Assembly: GCA_934636435.1 (NCBI GenBank)
Contig: CAKUAQ010000012.1
Location: 1 to 48,681 of the forward strand
DNA length: 48,681 bases
Source of the DNA: an uncultured Eubacteriales bacterium
Lineage (GTDB): Bacteria; Bacillota; Clostridia; Oscillospirales; Acutalibacteraceae
Direction of reading: 5' to 3'
Part shown: positions 1-8,292 of the stretch, in pieces
How positions within the stretch are numbered: position 1 is the first letter of the stretch
How the letters are laid out: every line of letters begins with the position of its first letter
Made by a program: the position numbers and the translations under genes
The notes under the pieces: generated by a model
Seen by the model: the letters and a program-made list of their open reading frames with translations, nothing else
What the model was told of the DNA's origin: nothing
Database searches by the model: none

Positions 1-87
1 TTGCCGCAGAGACGGAATGCCGAACAGATGCTGGATGAGCACCATCTTGATCAGCACGACCGGGTCGGTCCCCGGCCAAGCCGTAAA
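1..87 (-). pseudogene. IS1182-type transposase remnant, cut by window edge
   Basis: Read on the minus strand, bases 1-70 encode TDPVVLIKMVLIQHLFGIP followed by SLRQ. This is the conserved N-terminal block of IS1182-family transposases (the usual form is DPVVLxKMxLxQxLFGIxSxRQ). Upstream the frame meets a stop at 88-90 and the usual first 60 or so residues are missing, so the 5' end is lost or frameshifted. The rest of the gene would lie beyond the window. It sits directly downstream of the last gene of the aromatic operon. Whether a longer element lies outside cannot be seen. Confidence 0.6.
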
Positions 88-180
88 TCAGCCAAAACGC
101 TGCCGTATCCGGCGATAGCACCAGCAGTGCTCCCGCCGCTGCTATCCGCAGCGCCGTCACGTTGTGCACCGCGTACCGTC

Positions 181-1212
181 TCACCGCAGGGTGTCGGCGA
201 TCTCGAAAATGAGCTGCTCCGTCTTATCCCAGCCCAGGCACGGATCGGTGATAGACTGGCCGAACACGTGCTCTCCGATCTTCTGGGCGCCATCCACCAG
301 ATAGCTCTCGATCATCAGACCCTTCACCATGGAGCGGATATCCTCATTATGGTTGCAGCTGTACACCACATCCTTGGCGATGCGGATCTGCTCCAGATAC
401 TTCTTGCCGGAGTTGGCATGGTTGGTGTCGATGATGGCAGCGGGGTTCTTCAGTCCGGAAGCAGCATAGACGTCGTGCAGCTTCACCAAATCCTCATAGT
501 GATAGTTGGACACGCTCTTGCCCGCAAAGTCCGTATACCCCCGCAGAATGGCGTGGGCATAGGGATTCCCCTGGCTGACCACCTCCCAGCCGCGGTAAAT
601 GAAGGTGTGGCTGTGCTGGGCGGCGGTAATGGAATTCATCATCACCGTCAGGTCGCCGCTGGTGGGGTTTTTCATCCCCACCGGAATATCCAGCCCGCTG
701 GCGGTGAGCCGATGCTGCTGGTTCTCCACCGACCGGGCGCCCACCGCCACATAGCTGAGCAGATCCGACAGATACCGGTGGTTATCCGGATACAGCATCT
801 CATCGGCGCAGGAAAAGCCATAGTCCTTCAGCGCCGCCATATGCAGCTCCCGGATGGCGACGATGCCCTTGAGCATATCCGGGGTCTCGTCCGGGTTAGG
901 CTGGTGGAGCATCCCCTTATAGCCGTCTCCGGTGGTGCGGGGCTTGTTGGTATAGATGCGGGGCACGATCAGCAGCGTATCCTTTACCTGCTCCTGCACC
1001 CGGCACAGGCGGGAAATGTATTCCAGCACCGGCTCCCGGCTATCCGCCGAGCAGGGACCGATCACCAGCACAAATTTCCGGGATTTTCCCTCGAAAATAC
1101 GCTTCAGCTCCTCGTCCCGGGCGGCCTTAACCGCCGCCAGCTCGTCGGTGAGTGGGTACATCTTCTTGATCTCCATGGGGATGGGTAACTTGCGCTTAAA
1201 GGTCATATTCAT
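181..1212 (-). CDS. aroF: 3-deoxy-7-phosphoheptulonate (DAHP) synthase, AroG/F type
   Basis: Condenses erythrose 4-phosphate and phosphoenolpyruvate to DAHP, the entry step of the shikimate pathway, in the cytoplasm. The protein (about 343 aa) matches the class I-alpha (AroF/G/H) fold along its length: IGPCSADSREP near residue 52, KPRTTGDGYKGM near 90, the GARSVENQQHRLTASGL block near 155-175 and MKNPTSGD after it. The C-terminal part carries DTNHANSGKKY and the closing SITDPCLGW. I chose the ATG at 1212 because GGAGG lies 8 bases upstream; the ATG at 1218 is only 2 bases from it. It is the last gene of the operon, 15 bases after tyrA. Enzymes of this subclass are often feedback-inhibited by Phe, Tyr or Trp; which one applies here cannot be read from sequence. 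Confidence 0.95.
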   Translation of the reverse strand: MNMTFKRKLPIPMEIKKMYPLTDELAAVKAARDEELKRIFEGKSRKFVLVIGPCSADSREPVLEYISRLCRVQEQVKDTLLIVPRIYTNKPRTTGDGYKGMLHQPNPDETPDMLKGIVAIRELHMAALKDYGFSCADEMLYPDNHRYLSDLLSYVAVGARSVENQQHRLTASGLDIPVGMKNPTSGDLTVMMNSITAAQHSHTFIYRGWEVVSQGNPYAHAILRGYTDFAGKSVSNYHYEDLVKLHDVYAASGLKNPAAIIDTNHANSGKKYLEQIRIAKDVVYSCNHNEDIRSMVKGLMIESYLVDGAQKIGEHVFGQSITDPCLGWDKTEQLIFEIADTLR

Positions 1213-1227
1213 GGTCATTTCCTCCGA

Positions 1228-2088
1228 TCAGACTTGTTTATCGAACCGTTTACGTCGCTGGGTGGACAGGCGCATCATTTCCCGGATACCCTCCCGATCC
1301 CCGGCGGCGATGCGGTCATATAACTGATTAAAGCTGTCCCGGAACCGGTCCATCTCCCCCAGCAACGCCGGGCGGTTATCCAGAAACAGCTCGCTCCACA
1401 TCTCATCGTTGATGCGGGCGATCCGGGTCAGATCCCGGAAGGAGTCGCCGGTATAATCCTCCAGCCCGGGGGTGTTGTTGCAGCACATAAGGGACACGGC
1501 GATGCAGTGGGTCAGCTGGGACAGAAAGGCGATCATATCGTCGTGCATCCCCACCGACAGCTCCGACACCCGGGCAAAGCCCAACGTCTCCCCCAGATCC
1601 CGGCACAGCTCGATAGCGGCGGGGGTGTTCCGCTCCGTGGGCACCACGATATAGTTGGCGCCCCGGAAGATGGAGGCGGTGCTGTTTTCCACCCCACAGA
1701 CCTCCCGCCCCGCCATGGGGTGGGCGGCGATAAACTCCACATCCGGGCGCAGCAGCTCCTGCACCCGGCCGACGATACAGCCCTTAACACCGGTCACATC
1801 GGTGAGGATGGCACCGGGCTTGAGCAGCGTCTGGTATTCCTCCAGCCATTCCAGCAGCACATGGGGATACAGCGCAAACACCAACACATCCGCCGTCCCC
1901 ACCAGCGCCGGGTCGACCCGGGTGGTGGCGGTGCGGACGATGCCCTTTTCCAGCGCAAAATCCACCGAGGACTGCTCCTTCGTGATGGCGTCCACCCGAT
2001 AGCCCCGGGCGGTCAGCCCCTCGGCATAGCTGCCGCCCAGCAGTCCCAAGCCGACGATGAGTATGTGCATATTTTTTTCCAGCTTCAT
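1228..2088 (-). CDS. tyrA: prephenate dehydrogenase
   Basis: Oxidatively decarboxylates prephenate to 4-hydroxyphenylpyruvate, the committed step to tyrosine. The 286-residue protein opens with an NAD(P)-binding Rossmann motif, GLGLLGG at about residues 13-19, and has the family block AHPMAGRE near 121-128 and SQLTH near 190, where the histidine matches the catalytic region of TyrA dehydrogenases. There is no chorismate mutase domain and no clear C-terminal ACT domain, so mutase activity must come from PheA of the same operon. The start at 2088 has GGAGG 8 bases upstream and overlaps the aroA stop as ATGA, indicating translational coupling. Confidence 0.95.
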   Translation of the reverse strand: MKLEKNMHILIVGLGLLGGSYAEGLTARGYRVDAITKEQSSVDFALEKGIVRTATTRVDPALVGTADVLVFALYPHVLLEWLEEYQTLLKPGAILTDVTGVKGCIVGRVQELLRPDVEFIAAHPMAGREVCGVENSTASIFRGANYIVVPTERNTPAAIELCRDLGETLGFARVSELSVGMHDDMIAFLSQLTHCIAVSLMCCNNTPGLEDYTGDSFRDLTRIARINDEMWSELFLDNRPALLGEMDRFRDSFNQLYDRIAAGDREGIREMMRLSTQRRKRFDKQV

Positions 2089-3293
2089 GGGGTATCCTCC
2101 GTCACCGGCACACCTAAAGCAGCCAGCCGTTCAAAATAATCCGGAAAGCTCTTTGCCACCGCCTGCGCCCCGGCGATGGAGCCGCCCGTCACGGTGCAGA
2201 GCAGGCTCAGCGCCATGACAATGCGGTGATCGTTATGCCCATCCAGCACAGCGACAGGGGAGCGAAGCACACCCGGCTCCACGGTGACGGCGTTTTCCTC
2301 CACCGTGCAGCGGATGCCGAATTTCGCCAGCTCCTGCGCCATGGCGCTGCCCCGGTCGCTCTCCTTGATGCGCAGCCGCCGGGTGCCGGTGAGCCGCACC
2401 CCATGGAGCGCCGCCCCCAGTGCCAGCAGCACCGGTCCCAGATCGGGGCAGTCGGCAATGTCCAGCGTGGGGCAGCCCGCCGCCAGCATCGGATACCACC
2501 GCCGATAGACGGCGTCCCCCTGGGCGGTATCCTCCGGCAACCCGGTCACCGTCACCATGCCCCCCAGCAGATTCAGCCCCTCCAGAAAGGCGGCGTTGGA
2601 ATAATCCCCCTCCACCGTCAGCCGGCGGGGGGCGTAGGTCTGCCCGCCGGGGATCCGCATATGCAGCGGGGTGTCCCGCTGCACCGTGACGCCAAAAGCC
2701 GCCATCGCCCGCAGGGTCATATCCACATAGGCGGCGCTTTCCAGCCCGCCGATAATTTCCAGAGTGCTGTCCTCCGCCAGCAGGGGCAGCGCAAACAGCA
2801 GCCCGCTGATAAACTGGCTGGACACATCTCCCCGCACCCGGTAAGCTCCGGCGGGAAGCGGTCCCCGCACCGCCACGGACTGCTCCTCTGCCCGGAAGAA
2901 CAGCCCCCGTCCGGCGCACAGCTCTGCATAAACATCCAGCGAGCGCTGCAATAGCCGCCGGCTGCCGAGAAGGGTCACCGGCTCCGTGCCCAGCAGGCAC
3001 AAAGGAATGAGAAACCGCAGGGTGCTGCCGGATTCCCGGCAGCAAAGGGGCTGCGCCGCCCCCCGCCGGGGGTCAGCGCCCCCCAGCGTCACCGTATCTC
3101 CCTGCCGGGAAACGGCGGCGCCCAAAGCCGCCAGACAGTCCAGCGTCGCCCCCATATCCTCGGAGCCGGACACCCTCTGCACGGTGCTGCCCGCCGACAG
3201 CGCCCCGCCGATGAGATACCGGTGCGCCATACTCTTAGAGGGGGGTGCCGCCACCGTTCCCCGCGCCTGTCCGGGATGAATCGTCACCGTCAT
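2085..3293 (-). CDS. aroA: 3-phosphoshikimate 1-carboxyvinyltransferase (EPSP synthase)
   Basis: Transfers the enolpyruvyl group of PEP to shikimate 3-phosphate. The 402-residue protein has the substrate-binding start PPSKSMAHRYLI near residues 17-28, ESGSTLRFLIPL near 86-97 (the PEP-site glycine loop), the GDVSSQFISGLL block near 155, EGDYSNAAF near 228, IKESDRGSAM near 309-318 and DGHNDHRIVMAL near 350. Length is slightly below the usual 420-430 residues but all core blocks are present. The gene overlaps both neighbours by four bases (ATGA with aroQ upstream and tyrA downstream). The PEP-site loop differs from the E. coli LFLGNAGTAMRP form. Confidence 0.95.
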   Translation of the reverse strand: MTVTIHPGQARGTVAAPPSKSMAHRYLIGGALSAGSTVQRVSGSEDMGATLDCLAALGAAVSRQGDTVTLGGADPRRGAAQPLCCRESGSTLRFLIPLCLLGTEPVTLLGSRRLLQRSLDVYAELCAGRGLFFRAEEQSVAVRGPLPAGAYRVRGDVSSQFISGLLFALPLLAEDSTLEIIGGLESAAYVDMTLRAMAAFGVTVQRDTPLHMRIPGGQTYAPRRLTVEGDYSNAAFLEGLNLLGGMVTVTGLPEDTAQGDAVYRRWYPMLAAGCPTLDIADCPDLGPVLLALGAALHGVRLTGTRRLRIKESDRGSAMAQELAKFGIRCTVEENAVTVEPGVLRSPVAVLDGHNDHRIVMALSLLCTVTGGSIAGAQAVAKSFPDYFERLAALGVPVTEDTP

Positions 3294-3730
3294 GTCTTAT
3301 CTCCGTAGGTATCCAGCAGATACTGCATCGCCTCGGTATACCCCGCCGTGCCGTGTCCGCAGATGGTTTTCACACACGCCGCCCGGATATAGCTCACCTG
3401 CCGGAAGTCCTCCCGTGCCGCCACATCGGAGATATGCACCTCCACCGTGGGAATGCCCACCGCCTTGACGGCATCCAGCAGGGCAATGCTGGTATGGGTA
3501 TACGCTCCGGGGTTAATCACGATGCCGTCCGCGTCCCCATAGGCGCTCTGGATGGCATCCACCAGATCGCCCTCATGGTTGGACTGGTACAGCCGCACCG
3601 CCGCTCCGTGGGCGGCGGCATATTGCCGCACCCGGTCGCACAGAGCGGGATAGCTCTCCTGCCCATAAATGCCCGGCTCCCGAATCCCCAGCATATTGAG
3701 ATTCGGTCCGTTGATCACCAGAATTTTCAT
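3290..3730 (-). CDS. aroQ: type II 3-dehydroquinate dehydratase
   Basis: Converts 3-dehydroquinate to 3-dehydroshikimate by the type II (anti-elimination) mechanism. The 146-residue protein has the standard motifs in order: NGPNLNMLGIREPGIYG at residues 7-23 with the catalytic tyrosine, QSNHEGDLVDAIQ near 49-61, INPGAYTHTSIALLDA near 72-87 and VEVHISDVAARE near 97-108 with the catalytic histidine. Length is typical for the family. A longer frame upstream is open to 4153 but is only the shadow of the aroE-aroK gene; the ATG at 3730 is the family start. It follows aroE-aroK by 17 bases and overlaps aroA by four. Confidence 0.95.
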   Translation of the reverse strand: MKILVINGPNLNMLGIREPGIYGQESYPALCDRVRQYAAAHGAAVRLYQSNHEGDLVDAIQSAYGDADGIVINPGAYTHTSIALLDAVKAVGIPTVEVHISDVAAREDFRQVSYIRAACVKTICGHGTAGYTEAMQYLLDTYGDKT

Positions 3731-3747
3731 CGGGTTTTCCACCTTTC

Positions 3748-4995
3748 CTATTCCGCCGCCTGCCGCCACAGCGCCGTCAGCGCCTGCACGTTGTCCTCCC
3801 GGCTGTCCACCGCCGCCAGCACGGCATCCGCCGCCGCCCGATAGAGGGGATAGCGCTCCCGATACCGCTGCGCCACCAGCGCCCGGGTCGCCGACAGAGG
3901 GCGATCCGCCGTGACCGCCAGCCGCTCCGGCGGACGGTCTATGAAGATCAGCGTACCGTTTTCCCGCAGGAGCCGGATATTCTCCGGGTCGAGGATAGCC
4001 CCGCCGCCGGTGGCGATGACGGCGGACTGCTCCGCCGCCAGCCGGGCGATCACCTCCGCCTCCACCCGGCGAAACGCCGGCTCCCCCGCAGCAGCAATCC
4101 ACTCCGCCGGGGTGCGCCCGGTCTGCGCCTCGATCTCTACATCCGAATCCCAAAACCGCTTACCCAGCACCGCCGCCGCCCGCTGCCCCAGGGTGGTCTT
4201 TCCGCAGCCGGGCATCCCGATCAGCACCAGATTGCGTTTATCCGTTTCAATCGTAGTAAATACCCGCTCGATTGCCTCGTCCGACACCGGCTGCCCGATG
4301 AATTTCTCCACCGCATAGGCAGCCTGCGCCACCAGCATATACAACCCGCCGCTGGCATTCAGCCCCCGCCGCCGGGCTTCCACCACCAGCGCCGGACGCA
4401 GGGGGTTATACACCGCATCCGTCACCGATGTCAGCGCCGGGTAATCGTCCAGCGCCAGCGCCATCCCCCCCAGATGGGGATACATCCCGCAGGGGGTGGT
4501 GTTGATGAGCGCCTGAGCATCCCCGTGGAGCCGGGGGGCAGCAGCATAGGTCACCGCATCCTCCCGGGCGGTGCGGGACAGGCGCACCACCTGTGCCGCC
4601 CCCAGCGCCCGGGCGGTGGCGACCGCCGTCTTGGAGGTGCCGCCGCTGCCGGCGACCAGCACCTTTTTGCCGACAAGGGACACCCCCTGCCGCCGCAGCA
4701 GCGCCGTCATCCCCGCCATATCGGTATTATAGCCGTACAGCCTGCCCTCCCGCCGCACAATGGTGTTCACCGCCCCGATCTGCCGGGCGGTGTCGCTCAC
4801 CTCGTCCAGATAGGGAATCACCGCCTCCTTGTAAGGAATGGTGACATTGATCGCCTTAAAATCCGCCCGACGCATAAACCCATCCAGCGCCTCCGGCGGA
4901 ATTTCCACCAGCTCATAGGGATAGTCCGCCAGCTGATTATGCACGATTTTGGAAAAGCTGTGTCCCAGCTTTTTTCCGATACACCCGTATTCCAC
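3748..4995 (-). CDS. aroEK: bifunctional shikimate dehydrogenase-shikimate kinase fusion
   Basis: One 415-residue polypeptide carries two consecutive pathway steps. Residues 1 to about 250 are shikimate dehydrogenase: GHSFSKIVHN near 11-20 (shikimate site), NVTIPYKEAV near 50-59 with the catalytic lysine, NTDMAGM near 91-97 and the NADP loop GSGGTSKTA near 116-124. Residues from about 253 are shikimate kinase: Walker A GMPGCGKTTLG, WDSDVEIE, the GGGAIL shikimate-binding loop and the lid sequence DRPLS. The start is GTG at 4995 with AAAGGGATGG upstream. AroE reduces 3-dehydroshikimate and the kinase phosphorylates the product, so the fusion may pass shikimate between domains. No stop or frameshift separates the two parts. 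Confidence 0.93.
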   Translation of the reverse strand: MEYGCIGKKLGHSFSKIVHNQLADYPYELVEIPPEALDGFMRRADFKAINVTIPYKEAVIPYLDEVSDTARQIGAVNTIVRREGRLYGYNTDMAGMTALLRRQGVSLVGKKVLVAGSGGTSKTAVATARALGAAQVVRLSRTAREDAVTYAAAPRLHGDAQALINTTPCGMYPHLGGMALALDDYPALTSVTDAVYNPLRPALVVEARRRGLNASGGLYMLVAQAAYAVEKFIGQPVSDEAIERVFTTIETDKRNLVLIGMPGCGKTTLGQRAAAVLGKRFWDSDVEIEAQTGRTPAEWIAAAGEPAFRRVEAEVIARLAAEQSAVIATGGGAILDPENIRLLRENGTLIFIDRPPERLAVTADRPLSATRALVAQRYRERYPLYRAAADAVLAAVDSREDNVQALTALWRQAAE

Positions 4996-5052
4996 GATCC
5001 GACCATCCCTTTCTGCGCCGCCGTCACACGGCAGGCTATCCTCCGGTATTTT

Positions 5053-6141
5053 TTACGCCAGCCAATCCGTGCCGTAGCGCCCCACCAGTAAATCCGCCAG
5101 CACCAGCGCCGTCACATTGTCCACCACGATCCGCGCCCGGTGGACGATACAGGGGTCATGCCGCCCCTTGCCCTGCAGCGTGGTGTCCGCTCCGGCGGAA
5201 AAATCCACCGTTTCCTGCTCCCGTCCGATGGTGGGGGTGGGCTTCACCGCCGTGCGGAAGGTTATCGGCATCCCGTTGGTGATGCCGCCGTTCACGCCGC
5301 CGTTATGGTTGGTGACCGTCACCACCTGCGCCCCCGCCATGCGGAAGGGATCGTTCGCCTCGCTGCCCCGACAGTCGCACAGGGCGAATCCGTCTCCGAA
5401 CTCCACGCCCTTGACGGCGGGGATGGCGAACAGAGCGGCGCTCAGCACGCTCTCCACCGAGGAGAACCACGGCTCGCCCACCCCGGCGGGTACCCCCAGC
5501 GCCACCGTTTCCAGCACGCCGCCCACACTGTCGCCCGCTGCCCGGGCGGCACGGATACACGCCTGCATCCGCTCCCCCGCCGCCGTATCCAGCACGGCAA
5601 AGGGGCGCCCGTTCAGCACCGCCGCGTCGGCGGCCTGATCGGAAAAAGCCCGGTCGTCAATGCCCCCCAGACGGGCAATGTGGCTGGCGATGACGATGCC
5701 CTTTTGCTCCAATGCATAGCGCAGGATAGCACCCGCCGCCACCAGCGCCGCCGTCACCCGACCGCTGAAATGCCCGCCGCCCCGGGGGTCGTTGCAGCCC
5801 CGGTATTTCACATAGCCGGTATAGTCCGCATGCCCCGGGCGGGCGATATGCTCCATGGCGCTGTAATCCCCGGAGCGCACATTCTCATTGGGAATCCGGA
5901 TGCTCAGGGGTGTGCCGGTGGTTTTGCCCCGGTACACGCCGCTGTCGATGACGAACCGGTCCGGCTCCTGCCGGGGGGTGGAAATATCCCCCACCGGGCG
6001 ACGCAGGCTCAGCTGCGCCCGGATATACTCCTCCTCCACCGGCAGCCCCGGCACCAGCCCATCCAGCACAGCGCCCACCGCCGCCCCGTGACTCTCCCCG
6101 TAGAGGGTCAGGGTCAGATTGGTGCCCAGCACGTTTTTCAT
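5053..6141 (-). CDS. aroC: chorismate synthase
   Basis: Makes chorismate from EPSP using reduced FMN as a catalytic cofactor. The 362-residue protein has the family signatures YGESHGAAVGAVLDG near residues 10-24, RPGHADYTGYVKY near 100-112, DPRGGGHFSGRVTA near 117-130 and, towards the end, GRHDPCIVHRA. Length is normal for the prokaryotic enzyme. Its ATG overlaps the aroB stop as ATGA, and the aroE-aroK fusion starts 57 bases downstream, so it is an internal gene of the aromatic operon. Confidence 0.96.
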   Translation of the reverse strand: MKNVLGTNLTLTLYGESHGAAVGAVLDGLVPGLPVEEEYIRAQLSLRRPVGDISTPRQEPDRFVIDSGVYRGKTTGTPLSIRIPNENVRSGDYSAMEHIARPGHADYTGYVKYRGCNDPRGGGHFSGRVTAALVAAGAILRYALEQKGIVIASHIARLGGIDDRAFSDQAADAAVLNGRPFAVLDTAAGERMQACIRAARAAGDSVGGVLETVALGVPAGVGEPWFSSVESVLSAALFAIPAVKGVEFGDGFALCDCRGSEANDPFRMAGAQVVTVTNHNGGVNGGITNGMPITFRTAVKPTPTIGREQETVDFSAGADTTLQGKGRHDPCIVHRARIVVDNVTALVLADLLVGRYGTDWLA

Positions 6142-7148
6142 GGCAATACCTCCCGGATACGGTCAGCAAATGCATCAAAGGGCAGGGTCTGCAGCTCCCA
6201 TTGTCCCACCGCCGGCACATACACCACCGTGATGTCGCCCCCCGCCAGCTTTTTATCGTGGCGCATAGCGTCGATGAGCCGTTCCTTTTCCCCGGAAAAG
6301 GCGGTGGGCAGCCCCAGCTTTTCCAGCACCGGCAGCAGCCGCTGCCGCACCGCCGGGGCGCACATAGGCAGCATCCCCAGTGCCACACATTCCCCGTGGT
6401 AGAGGGTGGTCATACCGCATTCACTCTCAATGGCATGGGCCAGCGTATGGCCGAAATTGAGGATCTTCCGCAGACCGCCCTCTTTTTCGTCCTGCTCCAC
6501 CACCTGCCGCTTGATGCGCAGGGAGGCCTCGATGATTCGGTCGATATTTTCTCCTGCATCCGCCGTCTCAAAGAGAGCAAACAGCGCCGGATCGCCGGTG
6601 AGGGACATTTTAACCGCCTCCGCCAGCCCGTTGGCAATCTGCCGGGGCGGGAGGGTGTGCAGCGTATCCGGGTCGATCAGCACCGCCCGGGGCGGGTAAA
6701 ACGCTCCCACCAGATTTTTGTAGCCCTCAAAATCCACCGCCACCTTACCGCCGATGGAGGAATCCACCTGGGACAGCACCGTGGTGGGAATGTTGTAAAA
6801 ATCAATTCCCCGCATATAGGTGGCGGCGGCAAAGCCGGCCAGATCGCCCATCACGCCGCCGCCCACCGCCACCACGCAATCGGTGCGGGTGAACCGGCGC
6901 TGCGCCATCTCCTGCAAAAGCCGGGTATATTGCGCCATACATTTGGTCGGCTCCCCCTGAGGCAGCGTCACCACCGTGGGGCGGCTGCACGCCGCCGCCA
7001 CCGCCGCGGCATAGGCGGCGGGCACCCCGTCGTCGGTGACGATCAGCGCCTGCCGCTCCAGCCGGAAATATTCTCCCACCCGGGACAAGCCCCCCCGCTC
7101 CAGATGGATGGGATAGCTGCCCCCGGCGGTTTTCACCGTTAAGACCAT
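6138..7148 (-). CDS. aroB: 3-dehydroquinate synthase
   Basis: Cyclises DAHP to 3-dehydroquinate using NAD and a divalent metal. The 336-residue protein contains GGGVMGDLAGFAAATYMRG near residues 98-116 (NAD site), PTTVLSQVDSSIGGK near 122-136, and the metal ligands in GLAEAVK, GHTLAHAIE and YHGECVALG. The N terminus is short compared with some AroB proteins but starts in register with the family. It lies 40 bases after pheA and overlaps aroC by four bases. Confidence 0.95.
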   Translation of the reverse strand: MVLTVKTAGGSYPIHLERGGLSRVGEYFRLERQALIVTDDGVPAAYAAAVAAACSRPTVVTLPQGEPTKCMAQYTRLLQEMAQRRFTRTDCVVAVGGGVMGDLAGFAAATYMRGIDFYNIPTTVLSQVDSSIGGKVAVDFEGYKNLVGAFYPPRAVLIDPDTLHTLPPRQIANGLAEAVKMSLTGDPALFALFETADAGENIDRIIEASLRIKRQVVEQDEKEGGLRKILNFGHTLAHAIESECGMTTLYHGECVALGMLPMCAPAVRQRLLPVLEKLGLPTAFSGEKERLIDAMRHDKKLAGGDITVVYVPAVGQWELQTLPFDAFADRIREVLP

Positions 7149-7188
7149 AGCCTATACTCCTCCCTGCTTACGGAATTGTTGCGGGGGC

Positions 7189-8292
7189 TCAATCGTCCCC
7201 GCCCCTGAGGACGATCTCCTTTTCAAAGCTGCCCACGATACGGATGGTGCTGCATTTTTCCTTGAGGCGGCGCAGCATCTCCCGCCCCTTGTCGCTGTGG
7301 ATGTTGCCCTCCCCCTCGGCATAGAAATAATAGCTCCAGATCAGCTCCTTGGTGGGGCGGCTTTTCAGCGCCCGCAGGTTAAAGCCATACTGCCCGATGG
7401 TCGCCACCGCCTCGCCCAGCGCTCCCGCCTCGTTGGCGACGGTGAAAAGCATGATAAACTGGTTATCCGCCTTGCCGGGGGCTTTCGGAGTTTTGGAGAA
7501 CACCGCAAAGCGGGTGGTGTTGTTGCCGCTCTCGTTGATGTGCGCCTCCAGCTTTTTCAGCCCGAATTTGGCGGCGGCTTCGTCGCTGCCGATGGCGGCG
7601 GTGTCGTGCCGCCCCCATTCCGCCACCTGCCGGGCGGCGACGGCGGTATTCACCGCCTCCACCGGCTCAAAACCGTGGCGGCGGATATAGGCGGCGCACT
7701 GTCCCAGCGCCTGGGGATGGCTCACCACCCGTTTCACCTCGTCCATGGTGGTTCCCTTCACCGCCAGCAGATTCTGCACCACCTCAATGTCGTAGATGCC
7801 GTTGATATACAGCGGACCGAAGAACGCCAGATCCATCACCTGCCCCACATCGCCGTTATAGCTGTTCTCAATGGGCAGGATCACGCAATCGCAGGCGCCA
7901 TTCACCACGGCGTCGTAGGCAGCCTTAAAATCCCCATGAGGGACGGCGATGGCGTCGGGGAACACCCGGCTGGCGGCGATGTTGGCGAAAGCGCCCTCCA
8001 CGCCGCTGTACGCCACCCGCATCCCCTCCAGCAGCCGGTGCTGATACGCCTTGGACACCTCCATGGTGCCGCGCAGAAAATCCACATAGTAGGGGCGCAG
8101 CGCCTCGTCCGCCACCAGCTCCGCGTTGCGGCGGATGACCTCCGCCTCCCGGGCAGCGTCAAATACACGCACCCCGTTGGCCTTTTTATACTGCGCCACG
8201 GTGCGCACCGCCGCCATACGCTGCTCAAACAGCTGCGCCATCGCCTTGTCAATGTCGTTGATTGTCAGTCGGGCGCTTTCCAGCTCTGTCAT
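7189..8292 (-). CDS. pheA: bifunctional chorismate mutase/prephenate dehydratase (P-protein)
   Basis: Converts chorismate to prephenate and then to phenylpyruvate. The 367 residues divide into an AroQ-type chorismate mutase domain (about 1-90; LTINDIDKAMAQLFEQRMAAV), a prephenate dehydratase domain (about 95-275; GVEGAFANIAA, the LPIENSYNGDVGQV block and the catalytic TRFAVFSK), and a C-terminal ACT domain (about 283-360; GFNLRALKSRPTKE), the usual site of feedback by phenylalanine. Since TyrA here has no mutase domain, this protein probably supplies prephenate to both branches. The start overlaps the aminotransferase stop by four bases. Confidence 0.95.
   Translation of the reverse strand: MTELESARLTINDIDKAMAQLFEQRMAAVRTVAQYKKANGVRVFDAAREAEVIRRNAELVADEALRPYYVDFLRGTMEVSKAYQHRLLEGMRVAYSGVEGAFANIAASRVFPDAIAVPHGDFKAAYDAVVNGACDCVILPIENSYNGDVGQVMDLAFFGPLYINGIYDIEVVQNLLAVKGTTMDEVKRVVSHPQALGQCAAYIRRHGFEPVEAVNTAVAARQVAEWGRHDTAAIGSDEAAAKFGLKKLEAHINESGNNTTRFAVFSKTPKAPGKADNQFIMLFTVANEAGALGEAVATIGQYGFNLRALKSRPTKELIWSYYFYAEGEGNIHSDKGREMLRRLKEKCSTIRIVGSFEKEIVLRGGDD

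Noticed and set aside
1..1188. Plus-strand frame of 395 codons at the window start
   Set aside because: Antisense of DAHP synthase and of the transposase remnant; no recognisable domain.
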